Origin: a virus
Reading direction: 5' to 3' (one strand)
IMG/VR virus record: IMGVR_UViG_3300008119_000566
Span: 1 to 61,562 of that record
Length of the DNA: 61,562 nt
Position numbers and translations under genes: made by a program. The notes beneath the pieces are model-generated. The model made no database searches. It was not told the origin of the DNA and saw only the letters and a list, made by a program, of their open reading frames with translations. The first letter of the stretch is position 1, and each line of letters begins with the position of its first letter. Shown here piece by piece: positions 17,026 to 24,321 of this stretch.

Positions 17026-17463
17026 TTATTTATCAGCGAAATTCCATGTATTACTGCTAGTTTTAAAACAAGCCCATTCTTCAAATGTACGCTGATCTGA
17101 TTTTAACATAATAACGCTATAAATCCTACGACACATTTCACCGTTTACCATAGCAGTTACCATAACTTGCACCTGCCCCATATGGTATCCATCATCTGAA
17201 TACCATTTAGTAGCCTCGCCGTTATCTAAACGATTAAGTGCAAAGAATACTGCTTGTTGATGTTTTCGACTGTCTTCTTTATTCAGACGACTAAACATAC
17301 TTCGGTACGCATTAAAAATAATAGCTGGACCATGCAAGTCGTTTATCTCATTTTGATAAATGGGCTTGTCCCACTGTCCTGCGTGTGCAACATTACTGGT
17401 AAAACTAATGAGTATTATTGTTGCCAATAATTTCCCAAGTACCATCATATTTTTGGCAAGCAT
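17026..17463 (-). CDS. Secreted surface-antigen-like protein
   Basis: 145 aa from the ATG at 17463, which GAGGG precedes. The signal peptide ends NVAHA. The mature part has AVFFALNRLDNGEATKWYSD and GEMCRRIYSVIML...WACF...WNF. This pattern is like bacterial 17-kDa/RT0821-type surface antigens, where a Cys pair and Trp close a small beta domain. It is the last of a run of four small exported or membrane proteins. The role is probably in envelope modification or superinfection exclusion (inference). Confidence 0.6.
   Translation of the reverse strand: MLAKNMMVLGKLLATIILISFTSNVAHAGQWDKPIYQNEINDLHGPAIIFNAYRSMFSRLNKEDSRKHQQAVFFALNRLDNGEATKWYSDDGYHMGQVQVMVTAMVNGEMCRRIYSVIMLKSDQRTFEEWACFKTSSNTWNFADK
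17027..17033 (-). promoter_or_regulatory. Late-type promoter ATAAATA within a gene junction
   Basis: GATAAATAAACTTATG contains the stop of the upstream gene (TAA, 17026-17028), the promoter-like element and the ATG at 17021, with 5 nt between element and start. Confidence 0.5.
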
Positions 17464-17728
17464 ATCCCATTCCCTCAATTATACGTCCGCTAGGCAAACG
17501 ATGTCTATATGGATTTTCAAAGCATTGTTTGGCAACGCCCATTTTCTTAATTCCAATTTGTTCAATTGGATCGTCATTGCATTTTACAAGAGTGTCACTC
17601 GAAACTGTTTCATTTCCACTTTTGCGAATTTCTTGACTAGTGTAACAGTATTGTTTGTATTGCTTTGGAGGAGCACTACTGCACCCCACCAAAGACAATA
17701 CTGCTATTGCGAACAAGAGCTTGTTCAT
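17405..17728 (-). CDS. Lipoprotein, surface-antigen-like
   Basis: 107 aa from the ATG at 17728. The lipobox LVGC puts the lipidated Cys at residue 16. It has further Cys residues and a C-terminal LPSGRIIEGMGYACQKYDG, resembling the C-terminal pattern of the next gene product. It starts 1 nt after the LPP20-like gene and overlaps the next gene by 59 nt. Probably anchored in the outer membrane. Confidence 0.6.
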   Translation of the reverse strand: MNKLLFAIAVLSLVGCSSAPPKQYKQYCYTSQEIRKSGNETVSSDTLVKCNDDPIEQIGIKKMGVAKQCFENPYRHRLPSGRIIEGMGYACQKYDGTWEIIGNNNTH

Positions 17729-17729
17729 G

Positions 17730-18197
17730 TTATTCGCCTTTTGATTCTGCAACCAATTGATCGAATACAGTCTTCTTCATTTCAAGTTTGACGTATGTGT
17801 AATGACGTCCACCCATTGTAAAGTGACCTTTCTCACTCTTCACATGTCGACGAATTGCTGTGTCAGACACTTTGTAAGAGATAAAAGTACGTGATGACTT
17901 TTTGTCATTTACAATTTCAATGGATGTTTCTGAATTAACTTTACCGTTAATACGTTTGGCAAAGTTGTTCATTGCAATGGCATCCATTTGCTCTTCGGCA
18001 GCTTGAGCATATTTGCTTTCGCCAGCACCGCAAGCATAGACATAGTCTTCTTTCCACCAGAACCAACCTTTAACGCCTTCTTGTGCGCAATCCTGATACC
18101 AACTGGGTTGAGCATAAGTTTTACGGTCGGGAATGTCTTTCATTGAACCGCAAGCGGTAAGTGTTGCAATAATGGGGATTAAAATAAGTTTTTTCAT
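17730..18197 (-). CDS. LPP20-like lipoprotein
   Basis: 155 aa. The lipobox LTAC gives lipidated Cys16. A WYQDC...YACGAGESKYAQAAEEQMDAIAMNNFAKRI region resembles LPP20/FlgP-type lipoproteins, where an alpha/beta domain follows a Gly-rich GxGES motif. LPP20 proteins often accompany CsgG-type or flagellar outer-membrane complexes, and this phage carries a CsgG 10 kb away. It overlaps the upstream small membrane gene by 4 nt. Confidence 0.6.
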   Translation of the reverse strand: MKKLILIPIIATLTACGSMKDIPDRKTYAQPSWYQDCAQEGVKGWFWWKEDYVYACGAGESKYAQAAEEQMDAIAMNNFAKRINGKVNSETSIEIVNDKKSSRTFISYKVSDTAIRRHVKSEKGHFTMGGRHYTYVKLEMKKTVFDQLVAESKGE

Positions 18198-18355
18198 TTT
18201 GAAGACTCCTGAACAGTTTTAGTAGCTTCTTTAGCCACTTCCGATACCAACGCTTTGCCTTGATTGCTTACGAACGAAACTCCGCTCGAAACCAAATTAA
18301 CGACGAATGTCGGTGCTAGAATAACCAGCGCAAGAACAACAATCCATTTAGTCAT
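18194..18355 (-). CDS. Small membrane-anchored protein, 53 aa
   Basis: The frame from the ATG at 18355 starts MTKWIVVLALVILAPTFVVN (signal anchor) followed by a polar helix (EVAKEATKTVQESSK). AAAGAGAG lies upstream. The stop overlaps the start of the LPP20-like gene (ATGA). It is the first gene after the promoter at 18405-18433. Confidence 0.65.
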   Translation of the reverse strand: MTKWIVVLALVILAPTFVVNLVSSGVSFVSNQGKALVSEVAKEATKTVQESSK

Positions 18356-18387
18356 TTCAAACTCTCTTTCTGTGTGTGTTAATAAAA

Positions 18388-18422
18388 AAGCCTCTGTAGT
18401 ATGTATTATACGACAAAGGCTT
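18388..18422 (-). terminator. Terminator hairpin containing a promoter in its loop
   Basis: The arms AAGCCTTTGT and ACAGAGGCTT (10 bp with one G-T) are followed by TTTTTATT on the minus strand, giving a terminator for the gene ending at 18452. The 15-nt loop holds a TATAAT box. Confidence 0.7.
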
Positions 18423-18433
18423 CGTTATGTCAA
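18405..18433 (-). promoter_or_regulatory. Sigma-70-like promoter overlapping a terminator
   Basis: TTGACA (18428-18433), a 17-nt spacer and TATAAT (18405-18410) form a near-consensus promoter. The spacer contains the 5' arm of the terminator stem, so new transcripts begin after that arm and cannot form the hairpin. Confidence 0.75.
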
Positions 18434-18451
18434 CGGTTTTGGTAAACCGAA

Positions 18452-18763
18452 TTATTTGAAAAATATCAATGCTAGTAAAACTGCTTGAAGTATAAAACCA
18501 ATTCCAATTGTTGCTACATTAAGCATGTCTCGGGCAATAATTGCTCTTGCAAATAGTAGGGTTAGACCTCCCCAAATTAACAAAATAATATCAATCCCAG
18601 GTAACTTATCAGTTAGTCCCATACCAACTGCTAAAAAAGTTGGAATGGTTGAACAATGTAACACAATGTTTGCTAACCAACCTAATGTTTCTGTTGAAAC
18701 TGAATGAGCCTTCTCTTGAATAAGGCCAATCAATTTATTTGCCAATTGCTTAATTTCTTCCAT
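18452..18763 (-). CDS. Small membrane protein, holin candidate
   Basis: 103 aa from the ATG at 18763, chosen because AGGGA lies about 8 nt upstream. Three hydrophobic segments are visible (IVLHCSTIPTFLAVGMGL; IILLIWGGLTLLFARAII; ATIGIGFILQAVLLALIFF). Related proteins occur in T4-like marine phages. It sits directly after the SleB-like lysin and overlaps it by 14 nt, so a holin role is reasonable but not shown. Confidence 0.6.
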   Translation of the reverse strand: MEEIKQLANKLIGLIQEKAHSVSTETLGWLANIVLHCSTIPTFLAVGMGLTDKLPGIDIILLIWGGLTLLFARAIIARDMLNVATIGIGFILQAVLLALIFFK

Positions 18764-19307
18764 GTTTTGGATCCCTGTAAAAAATGTGTCTTCCAATTTT
18801 GCCAATTTTTTCCTTGCCCCATTGTGGGTTCACGTAATCAGCATGATAATACAATGCATCCTTCATTACGTCAAGTCTAAAATTTTCCAATAATACCTTC
18901 TTAGCCACTTTGTATGACTCGTCATACATTGCAGTGCTTCGGATTGGAGGTTTTCCGCCGTTTTGGCAATACCAGCTAAACTGGCAAACTACCCTTTCCA
19001 TAAACACATTTTTTTGGTAAACAACTGCGCAGACATCGCTGGGAAATTTTCCTGATTCTGCTCGATTCATTGTTACCTGTGCCACTGCCACTTTGCCCTC
19101 AAACGGCTCGCTTGCCGCTTCGTGGTAAATGTTTTTGGCTAAGCAGTCCAGTTGTCTTTCTCTGTCTCTGATTGAGACTACATCTGCTGATGCGACAAAC
19201 TGCGCTTCTTTTAATCTATCTATTTTGGCTATTGTGATTTCGGATACCGCAGTACCTACAAATACAATACCAAAAACTAAGGCTATAAGCCTAATTGCTT
19301 TTTCCAT
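18750..19307 (-). CDS. SleB/CwlJ-type cell wall hydrolase (probable endolysin)
   Basis: 185 aa. An N-terminal hydrophobic segment (IALVFGIVFVGTAV) serves as signal anchor. The hydrolase_2 domain starts at about 50 with CLAKNIYHEAASEPFEGKVAVAQVTMNR, whose Glu after His is the catalytic acid, and runs through YCQNGGKPP and ALYYHADYVNPQW. This family cleaves peptidoglycan. Unlike the GH19 and M23 enzymes further on, it has no MRxxEF leader, so it is the best candidate for the lysis enzyme. Confidence 0.8.
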   Translation of the reverse strand: MEKAIRLIALVFGIVFVGTAVSEITIAKIDRLKEAQFVASADVVSIRDRERQLDCLAKNIYHEAASEPFEGKVAVAQVTMNRAESGKFPSDVCAVVYQKNVFMERVVCQFSWYCQNGGKPPIRSTAMYDESYKVAKKVLLENFRLDVMKDALYYHADYVNPQWGKEKIGKIGRHIFYRDPKHGRN

Positions 19308-19620
19308 TTCATGTCTCCTTTGACTTGGTGTAGTTCAAAATTCAAACTACATTACATAAAGGGAGATGACTAACTACTTGGTCTCAAACCCAAAGCAGAT
19401 TCTGTCTTCTCCATTAGCAACACTTGTTTATAGTTGGCTCATAACTCAACATCAACTGTTACCTTTGGCAAGCCTGGCATCCCGATCTTCGGGTTTCTAA
19501 TTGGCCAAGACTCGCGGAACCGTTTCAGCTTGTGACATACTTTGGTTCTACTATCTTAGTTTCTTTCGAAACGATAAAATATATAGCTTCTTTTCGTTGA
19601 TATTGGGTTAAAACGGGCCA
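19308..19620. other. 313-bp region without a supported gene
   Basis: No convincing protein is seen on either strand. The longest minus-strand ATG frames are 13-15 codons, and a 44-codon plus-strand frame at 19366-19500 lacks a properly spaced ribosome site. On the minus strand there are possible stems GTAGTT/AACTAC near 19330-19352 and CCCGA/TCGGG near 19480-19495. It may hold the 5' leader of the lysin gene or a small RNA. Confidence 0.4.
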
Positions 19621-20016
19621 TTATCGACGCATTCTAGATATATCTACTGCTTCTTCATCACTAAACACAGGAACAGCGTTGCTCTTGTGCATTGTAGCAA
19701 TACCTTTTACTTTGGTTCCAGTGTACACCTTAGCTGGTTTGAGTGTGGCATTACCACCTGTGTCCACACTTTTGATGTGTGCAGTGGTATTCCTACCTTC
19801 TGGAATTTTCAAACTGTAACTGCTGCTCAAACTAGGAGCAGATAACGCTCGTGTACGTTTTCTATCATCGGCCTCAATTCCCCATTTCTTTTGGAGAGCT
19901 TTCCAATCCGCATCTGCTTGTTCGGCTTTGCGTTTGTGTTCAGCACTGGGCCACTTGTGTTTGCCTTTTGGTTTACCAGTGAGGCTTAAACTGGGATGAT
20001 GTAAGTGCATTGTCAT
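19621..20016 (-). CDS. Conserved phage protein ending SRMRR
   Basis: 131 aa. Basic N-terminal half (GKPKGKHKWPSAEHKRKAEQ) with a W-x9-W spacing. The C-terminus (MHKSNAVPVFSDEEAVDISR) is a pattern I recognise from many phages without a known role. The ATG at 20016 follows TATAAT by 6 nt, so the mRNA is probably leaderless; ATGACAATG offers a second start. Confidence 0.65.
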   Translation of the reverse strand: MTMHLHHPSLSLTGKPKGKHKWPSAEHKRKAEQADADWKALQKKWGIEADDRKRTRALSAPSLSSSYSLKIPEGRNTTAHIKSVDTGGNATLKPAKVYTGTKVKGIATMHKSNAVPVFSDEEAVDISRMRR

Positions 20017-20022
20017 AGAACA

Positions 20023-20051
20023 ATTATACTACAAGTGTTGGGCAAAGTCAA
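20023..20051 (-). promoter_or_regulatory. Sigma-70-like promoter, leaderless type
   Basis: TTGACT (20046-20051), a 17-nt spacer and TATAAT (20023-20028) end 6 nt before the ATG at 20016. Confidence 0.75.
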
Positions 20052-20077
20052 GCCCAACACTTACCAAAATCATTCTA

Positions 20078-20281
20078 TTATTTTGCTTCTTTTGCTTCGG
20101 AACGTGCATTCTTAACTGCGGTAACATCGTTACGAGTTTCTTTGCACAATTTGGCTAAGTCTTGACAATGTTTACGAACACGGGTGCCGGCAGCGCCAAC
20201 TTCCTTGTCATAAAACTTTTCGAAGTCTGCTTCCATTGCCTCTACGATTTTGGTAAATTCTGCATGTTTATTTACTGACAT
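20078..20281 (-). CDS. Histone-H1-like nucleoid protein
   Basis: 67 aa. ADFEKFYDKEVGAAGTRVRK and the following LAKLCKETRND resemble bacterial histone H1-like (Hc1-type) proteins, which have an FEKFY...AGTRxRK helix and a short Lys/Ala-rich tail. It could bind phage or host DNA. The family's usual long basic tail is very short here. AAGGAG precedes the start. Confidence 0.6.
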   Translation of the reverse strand: MSVNKHAEFTKIVEAMEADFEKFYDKEVGAAGTRVRKHCQDLAKLCKETRNDVTAVKNARSEAKEAK

Positions 20282-20306
20282 AATAGTCTCCTTGTTTTAT
20301 AGTTAG

Positions 20307-20474
20307 CTACCAGTGTCGAATAACACTGGCAATAATGAAGCAGTTTGTAATGATATATGTTAGAACAACAATCGTCCTAACTATAGCAACATGGTCTGCT
20401 TCTTGAACTGTTGCTCCAGCTTTTTCACCTAAGGCCCTAGCCCAAATTTTCCAAAACTTTCGAAACACTTTCAT
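20307..20474 (-). CDS. Small membrane protein, 55 aa
   Basis: The frame from the ATG at 20474 starts MKVFRKFWKIWARALGEKAG and has one membrane helix (TIVVLTYIITNCFIIASVI) ending RHW. This W-x2-W...ALGEKA...IR...RHW pattern recurs in T4-like marine phages. The start lies 6 nt after a TAAAAT box. Function unknown. Confidence 0.65.
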   Translation of the reverse strand: MKVFRKFWKIWARALGEKAGATVQEADHVAIVRTIVVLTYIITNCFIIASVIRHW

Positions 20475-20480
20475 TCTTTA

Positions 20481-20509
20481 ATTTTATATTATTTTTTGGC
20501 AAATGTCAA
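20481..20509 (-). promoter_or_regulatory. Sigma-70-like promoter sharing a stop codon
   Basis: TTGACA (20504-20509), a 17-nt spacer and TAAAAT (20481-20486) end 6 nt before the ATG at 20474. The TGA within TTGACA is the stop codon of the PAAR gene. Confidence 0.65.
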
Positions 20510-20811
20510 CCTGCAAACACGTTTGACGATCCGCTTGAAATAGTTGCACCACAACCGTACGCATCTCCCAGTCTACCTATTGCTTTATTATTCACAAATA
20601 CCGTTGAGGAAAAGGATGAAAGTCCAGGAGAATGACTTGGACAGGCTGGCGGCGCAAAGGTGTGGCTCTGCACTTGATCTGCTTGCCTTACTGCCCCAAT
20701 GTTGTTTACTAATACATCGTCAGATCCTGCGTCAGTGGTAGTAGACCCTTGACATGTAGGATGATTTATAGATACTTGATCATTTCCGTTTTTCCTTGCG
20801 ACTGCGGGCAT
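20506..20811 (-). CDS. PAAR-domain spike tip protein
   Basis: 101 aa. The Pro-Ala-Ala-Arg-type fold is indicated by MPAVARKNGND at the start, CQGSTTT, the SDDVLVNN and STVFVNNKAIGRLGD strands, and His/Cys residues (CPSH, GCG) that can bind the apical metal. It would cap the tail spike like T4 gp5.4 and pierce the outer membrane. Size is normal for phage PAAR proteins. Confidence 0.85.
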   Translation of the reverse strand: MPAVARKNGNDQVSINHPTCQGSTTTDAGSDDVLVNNIGAVRQADQVQSHTFAPPACPSHSPGLSSFSSTVFVNNKAIGRLGDAYGCGATISSGSSNVFAG

Positions 20812-20822
20812 AATTTTTCTCC

Positions 20823-21113
20823 TTAGGCCATTGCAATACCAGTAGTTCCTTGCATGTACTGATCAGCAAACTCTTTATCGGATGCTGCTACCACTGCAAC
20901 TGCTGTTTTACTTAATTTAATATCTTTTTCTGGACTTACAGTAAACAAGTAAGGCATTAGTGCTGGACCTTTTGGGCTCATACCAATAACCGAAGGCTTG
21001 GATAACTTGTAAAAGTCGTTGCCTTCTTCTACCAATCTTGCTACTAGTTCTTCTCCGCTTGTTAGTTTTAAGGTGATCACTTCACCTGCTGTTACGCCTC
21101 GGTCAATTAACAT
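20823..21113 (-). CDS. Small beta-barrel (Sm-like?) phage protein
   Basis: 96 aa. The N-terminal part (EVITLKLTSGEELVARLVEE) reads as strands typical of an Sm-like or similar small barrel, followed by LSKPSVIGM and a hydrophobic strand. Related proteins are common in T4-like marine phages without known function. It follows the glutaredoxin gene closely. Confidence 0.6.
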   Translation of the reverse strand: MLIDRGVTAGEVITLKLTSGEELVARLVEEGNDFYKLSKPSVIGMSPKGPALMPYLFTVSPEKDIKLSKTAVAVVAASDKEFADQYMQGTTGIAMA

Positions 21114-21114
21114 A

Positions 21115-21358
21115 TTATCCTTTCAGTGTGTTAAAAAATTCTTCGTCTTTACCTGCTAGGCCTTGAAAGCCCCCCAGGAAGGAGAACGCCATCCTTAAAA
21201 ATTTGTGGAACACTACGCAACCCTTGCTCCATAAGGAACTCTCGTGCGCCGGCGTTCTCTTCCATTTTAATTACTGTAAATGGAATATCTTTGCTTTCCA
21301 ATAATGCCTTTGCTCTATCGCAAAATGGACAATTATTTTTACTGTAAACTGTGATCAT
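21115..21358 (-). CDS. grx: Glutaredoxin, frame broken by one extra G
   Basis: The active site CPFC is at residues 11-14 and VPQIF follows near residue 50. As given, the frame ends early at 21149 with GVLLPGGLSRPSR. Reading the C6 run at 21170-21175 (GGGGGG on the coding strand) as five bases restores GGFQGLAGKDEEFF, a normal glutaredoxin end, to a TAA at 21115, giving about 80 aa. It would reduce the adjacent ribonucleotide reductase (nrdB follows). A sequencing or assembly error is the simplest reading. Confidence 0.8.
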
Positions 21359-21367
21359 GTTTCTCTC

Positions 21368-22468
21368 TTATAATGCTGGTAATGAATCGTAATCAAGTGC
21401 TTCGCTCATTACGCCAATAACGTAATTAGTACTTTCACTTTCTTGTAATGCTGTTTGTTTCTTGCTTGTGTCCACGTGCTTGTTGAACCAAGGAATAGGA
21501 GTTGACTTTGGTGCTGGGTTGTTATACTTGATGCCAATCTCTTTCAGTGCTCCAACTGCTGTAAAATCCACAAAGTCACGTAGGATGTTGGCATTAAGAC
21601 CAATCACTGGTCCCATTTTAAACAAATAAGTGGCCCATTCTTTTTCTTCACGAATCACATCCATGTACAAACTATATACTTCTTGTTCACATTCTGATTT
21701 AGCTTCAGCAAATCTTGTGTCTTCTTTGACCACTTGATTAATCAAGTAAGCTGTCCAGCCTTTGTGTAGCAGTTCGTCTTGTAGAATCAATGAGATAATG
21801 TTGCCATTGCCAATAAAGATCTTGTTCTCTACCATAGCCAAACTGGTAGCAAACGATACCATAAAGCGGAAAGCTTCTAATGCGTAACTAGCATGTAATG
21901 CCATCCATATCGCTTTAATGTATTCTTTTTCTGGAATAGTTTCACCCAATTGTTTGCGACAGTTGATAACATGTAGTGCTTCATAGTAGTTACCTACACT
22001 GGAGGCCATGTCAACAATTTCTTTAGTGTCGTGGATGGTGTTGAATACATCCTTTGGTACATTATAAATGTTACGAATAATATGGCTGTAGCTCTTACTG
22101 TGAATGTTTGTTTCAAAGAATGTCCAGTTGTATACTAGTGCTTCTAGTTCAGGCAAGCTGATCACTGGCATAAAAATTTGACTTGGTCCACGGCCTTGCA
22201 AACTATCTAGTGCTGTTTGACGTAACAAGTTACTGGTGAAGATATGTTTAATAGCATCGCTGGCATCCTTAAAATCATTACTGTCTTTGCTTAAACTAAT
22301 TTCTTCTGGTTGCCAAAAGAAGCCACGTGCTGTTGCTTCAAAGTCTGCAATCTTTTTGTATTTGACTTCTTCGAATCTCTGTATGGTTACTGGACCTGCT
22401 GGGTCCAAAAACATCTTGCGATTCAAATAGTCTGTCTTGGTGTTTAGGTTATATTGTTGTTTTGACAT
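21368..22468 (-). CDS. nrdB: Ribonucleotide reductase class I beta subunit
   Basis: 366 aa. Ferritin-like helices carry the metal ligands: LDSLQGRGP (Asp), FETNIHSKSY (Glu, His) and QDELLHKGW (Glu, His). The Tyr of HSKSY is at the position of the radical tyrosine. It makes dNTPs for phage DNA with NrdA, which is encoded 3 kb upstream beyond Fe-S and SOD genes. The C-terminal residues LDYDSLPAL would dock into NrdA. Confidence 0.93.
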   Translation of the reverse strand: MSKQQYNLNTKTDYLNRKMFLDPAGPVTIQRFEEVKYKKIADFEATARGFFWQPEEISLSKDSNDFKDASDAIKHIFTSNLLRQTALDSLQGRGPSQIFMPVISLPELEALVYNWTFFETNIHSKSYSHIIRNIYNVPKDVFNTIHDTKEIVDMASSVGNYYEALHVINCRKQLGETIPEKEYIKAIWMALHASYALEAFRFMVSFATSLAMVENKIFIGNGNIISLILQDELLHKGWTAYLINQVVKEDTRFAEAKSECEQEVYSLYMDVIREEKEWATYLFKMGPVIGLNANILRDFVDFTAVGALKEIGIKYNNPAPKSTPIPWFNKHVDTSKKQTALQESESTNYVIGVMSEALDYDSLPAL

Positions 22469-22482
22469 TTTATTTTGTTCTT

Positions 22483-23325
22483 TTAGTTAATTTGTATTCC
22501 AGCTAACACCCATCCGCCAGCAGATTTTGATTTGGTCATGTTCCAAACTTCTGTAAATGCTTCGGCTTCTGCACCTACTGTATCTTGTATTGAGCCAGTA
22601 AATTCTACACTGGCTATGTAATTGGCATCAGTTTCTTCTATGCCCAACAGTTTTGCTGACAATGATATCACTGCTGTTCTATACTCTTGGGTGTTATCTC
22701 GATCCGCTAATTGCTGTTGTATCTCTTTCAACATGTCATCAGTCATCATGTTGCTGAGAGTAGCTGTGTCAGCACGATCCCATGCGCCTTGCAATAAAAC
22801 AAAGTGTTGTTTGGCAGCTGACTCAAAGCCTGCCACATCAAACCCTGCAGGAATTGTCCATGTGGCGTTTGTGGCCAATGCCGATCCAATCATTGAACCT
22901 CCTTGGAATCTTGTGGGTTGGTTGACTTCCGGGATGGCCTGTGGACCTTGATAAGCCAGGTTGGGTGAATTAGCCATCACACGCTTGCGCATGAACCAAC
23001 CTATTGCCCCTAATACTATAGCGCCAATCAACAAGACCATTAAGATATTACCAAACGCTTCTCCCAATCCTAAACTACTGGCCAACCATGCTAGACCTAA
23101 TCCTGCTGCCAATCCACCCAACATGGCGCCCCATGGGCGACTTGGTGCGGGTGCTGGTGTAGCCTGTGGCGGTGCGGCTTGTGCTGGCGGTGTTGCCTGT
23201 TTCTTGCTCACATTGGAACTTTGTTGTCCCACGCTTTTTCCGCCACCCATGCGTTTACTGGCTTCTGCACTCACACTGGCAAAAGCCAAGACGCTTACTA
23301 ATAAAATTGCAAATAATTTTTTCAT
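22483..23325 (-). CDS. Tim44-domain membrane protein, host-like
   Basis: 280 aa from the ATG at 23325, preceded by AGGAG; the longer upstream start overlaps the aldolase gene. A signal peptide is followed by RMGGGKSVGQQSSNV and a Pro/Ala linker. Then come two membrane segments (GAMLGGLAAGLGLAWLASSL; ILMVLLIGAIVLGAIGWF) and a C-terminal Tim44-like domain (AAKQHFVLLQGAWDRADTA). The Gly-rich stretches closely resemble betaproteobacterial Tim44-family proteins. Its function in bacteria is poorly known and its presence in a phage is unusual. Confidence 0.75.
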   Translation of the reverse strand: MKKLFAILLVSVLAFASVSAEASKRMGGGKSVGQQSSNVSKKQATPPAQAAPPQATPAPAPSRPWGAMLGGLAAGLGLAWLASSLGLGEAFGNILMVLLIGAIVLGAIGWFMRKRVMANSPNLAYQGPQAIPEVNQPTRFQGGSMIGSALATNATWTIPAGFDVAGFESAAKQHFVLLQGAWDRADTATLSNMMTDDMLKEIQQQLADRDNTQEYRTAVISLSAKLLGIEETDANYIASVEFTGSIQDTVGAEAEAFTEVWNMTKSKSAGGWVLAGIQIN

Positions 23326-23333
23326 ATTATCTC

Positions 23334-23990
23334 CTAGTATTTTCCTGATGCAAGCACTATCTTGCAAATGTGTTCTAATCTTTCTATATGCTCATATGCA
23401 CGCCAAGGACTTGTATCGATAGCCACAACACCGTGTCCTTTAATTCCCACAATGTCATAAGCAATGTTGCCGTCTCGATCTAATTGTAACATTGTATGGC
23501 ACTGGTCTGCAAGTTCTTGACTGATGGGTGCCACATCGCCTACATTGGGTGCTACGCGAGTATAACGGTTAAGTTCTGGAAACGCATTACTGATGGTACT
23601 TAAATCAATTCCGGCATGCATGGCAGCAATACAGTAAGTGGGATGAACGTGTACTACTACTCGAACATCATTACTGTGTTGCCCCATTTCACGTTGTAGA
23701 CCAAAGTGTAACGGAAGTTCTCCACTAGGCTTTAATTTAGCACTGATATCTGAATAAGGAAGATCGCGCCAGTTATAATTAAAAGATGCAGTACCGCTAC
23801 CACTGTGAATAGTTCTATCAATGCTGATCTTCTTAAACTGATCAGGTTGAAGTGTTTGTTTACGCACACCACTAGGTGTAATATAGAAGTGGTCACGGTC
23901 ATGATGACGTATTGACACGTTACCATCTCGACTGGTAATCCAATTGCGTTTGTACGCATCTAACATCACATCACATATTGTTTCTAACAT
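23334..23990 (-). CDS. Class II aldolase/adducin-family enzyme
   Basis: 218 aa from the ATG at 23990, 5 nt after the iscA stop. The metal site is the HVHP motif at about 120 and the later GIKGHGVV His. SRDGNVSIR and ITPSGVRK match the phosphate-binding part of fuculose/ribulose-phosphate aldolases and epimerases. The substrate cannot be told from the sequence; sugar-phosphate aldol cleavage or methionine-salvage dehydration are options. The neighbours are Fe-S assembly genes. Confidence 0.75.
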   Translation of the reverse strand: MLETICDVMLDAYKRNWITSRDGNVSIRHHDRDHFYITPSGVRKQTLQPDQFKKISIDRTIHSGSGTASFNYNWRDLPYSDISAKLKPSGELPLHFGLQREMGQHSNDVRVVVHVHPTYCIAAMHAGIDLSTISNAFPELNRYTRVAPNVGDVAPISQELADQCHTMLQLDRDGNIAYDIVGIKGHGVVAIDTSPWRAYEHIERLEHICKIVLASGKY

Positions 23991-23994
23991 TATT

Positions 23995-24321
23995 TTATAC
24001 TCTAAAACTTTCGCCACATCCACAACGATCACGTTCATTGGGATTGATAAAATCAAATCCCTCATTGAGCCCGTTACGCACCCAATCCATTGTTAAACCA
24101 TTTAGATAAGCTAGGCTTTTTGCATCCACTAGCACAACAAAGTCTTTTTGGGCAAAATTAGTTACACCCACTTCGGCTATGTATTCGTCCACATATTCTA
24201 TAGTGTATGCCAGACCACTGCAACCTGTGGTTCTTACACCTATACGAATACCCACGCCTTTACCGCGCTTGTCCAAATTTTGTTTGATGCGTTTACTTGC
24301 TGTGTCGGTTACGATAATCAT
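23995..24321 (-). CDS. iscA: A-type Fe-S carrier IscA/HesB
   Basis: 108 aa. The three conserved Cys are in TTGCSGLAY and CGCGESF. It delivers Fe-S clusters to target proteins. It overlaps iscU by 29 nt and is co-directional, so the pair is co-translated. The C-terminal SFRV matches many bacterial homologues. Confidence 0.9.
   Translation of the reverse strand: MIIVTDTASKRIKQNLDKRGKGVGIRIGVRTTGCSGLAYTIEYVDEYIAEVGVTNFAQKDFVVLVDAKSLAYLNGLTMDWVRNGLNEGFDFINPNERDRCGCGESFRV

Noticed and set aside
19366-19500. 44-codon plus-strand frame in the intergenic stretch
   Set aside because: The purine-rich stretch is too close to the ATG, composition is not gene-like, and all neighbours are on the minus strand.
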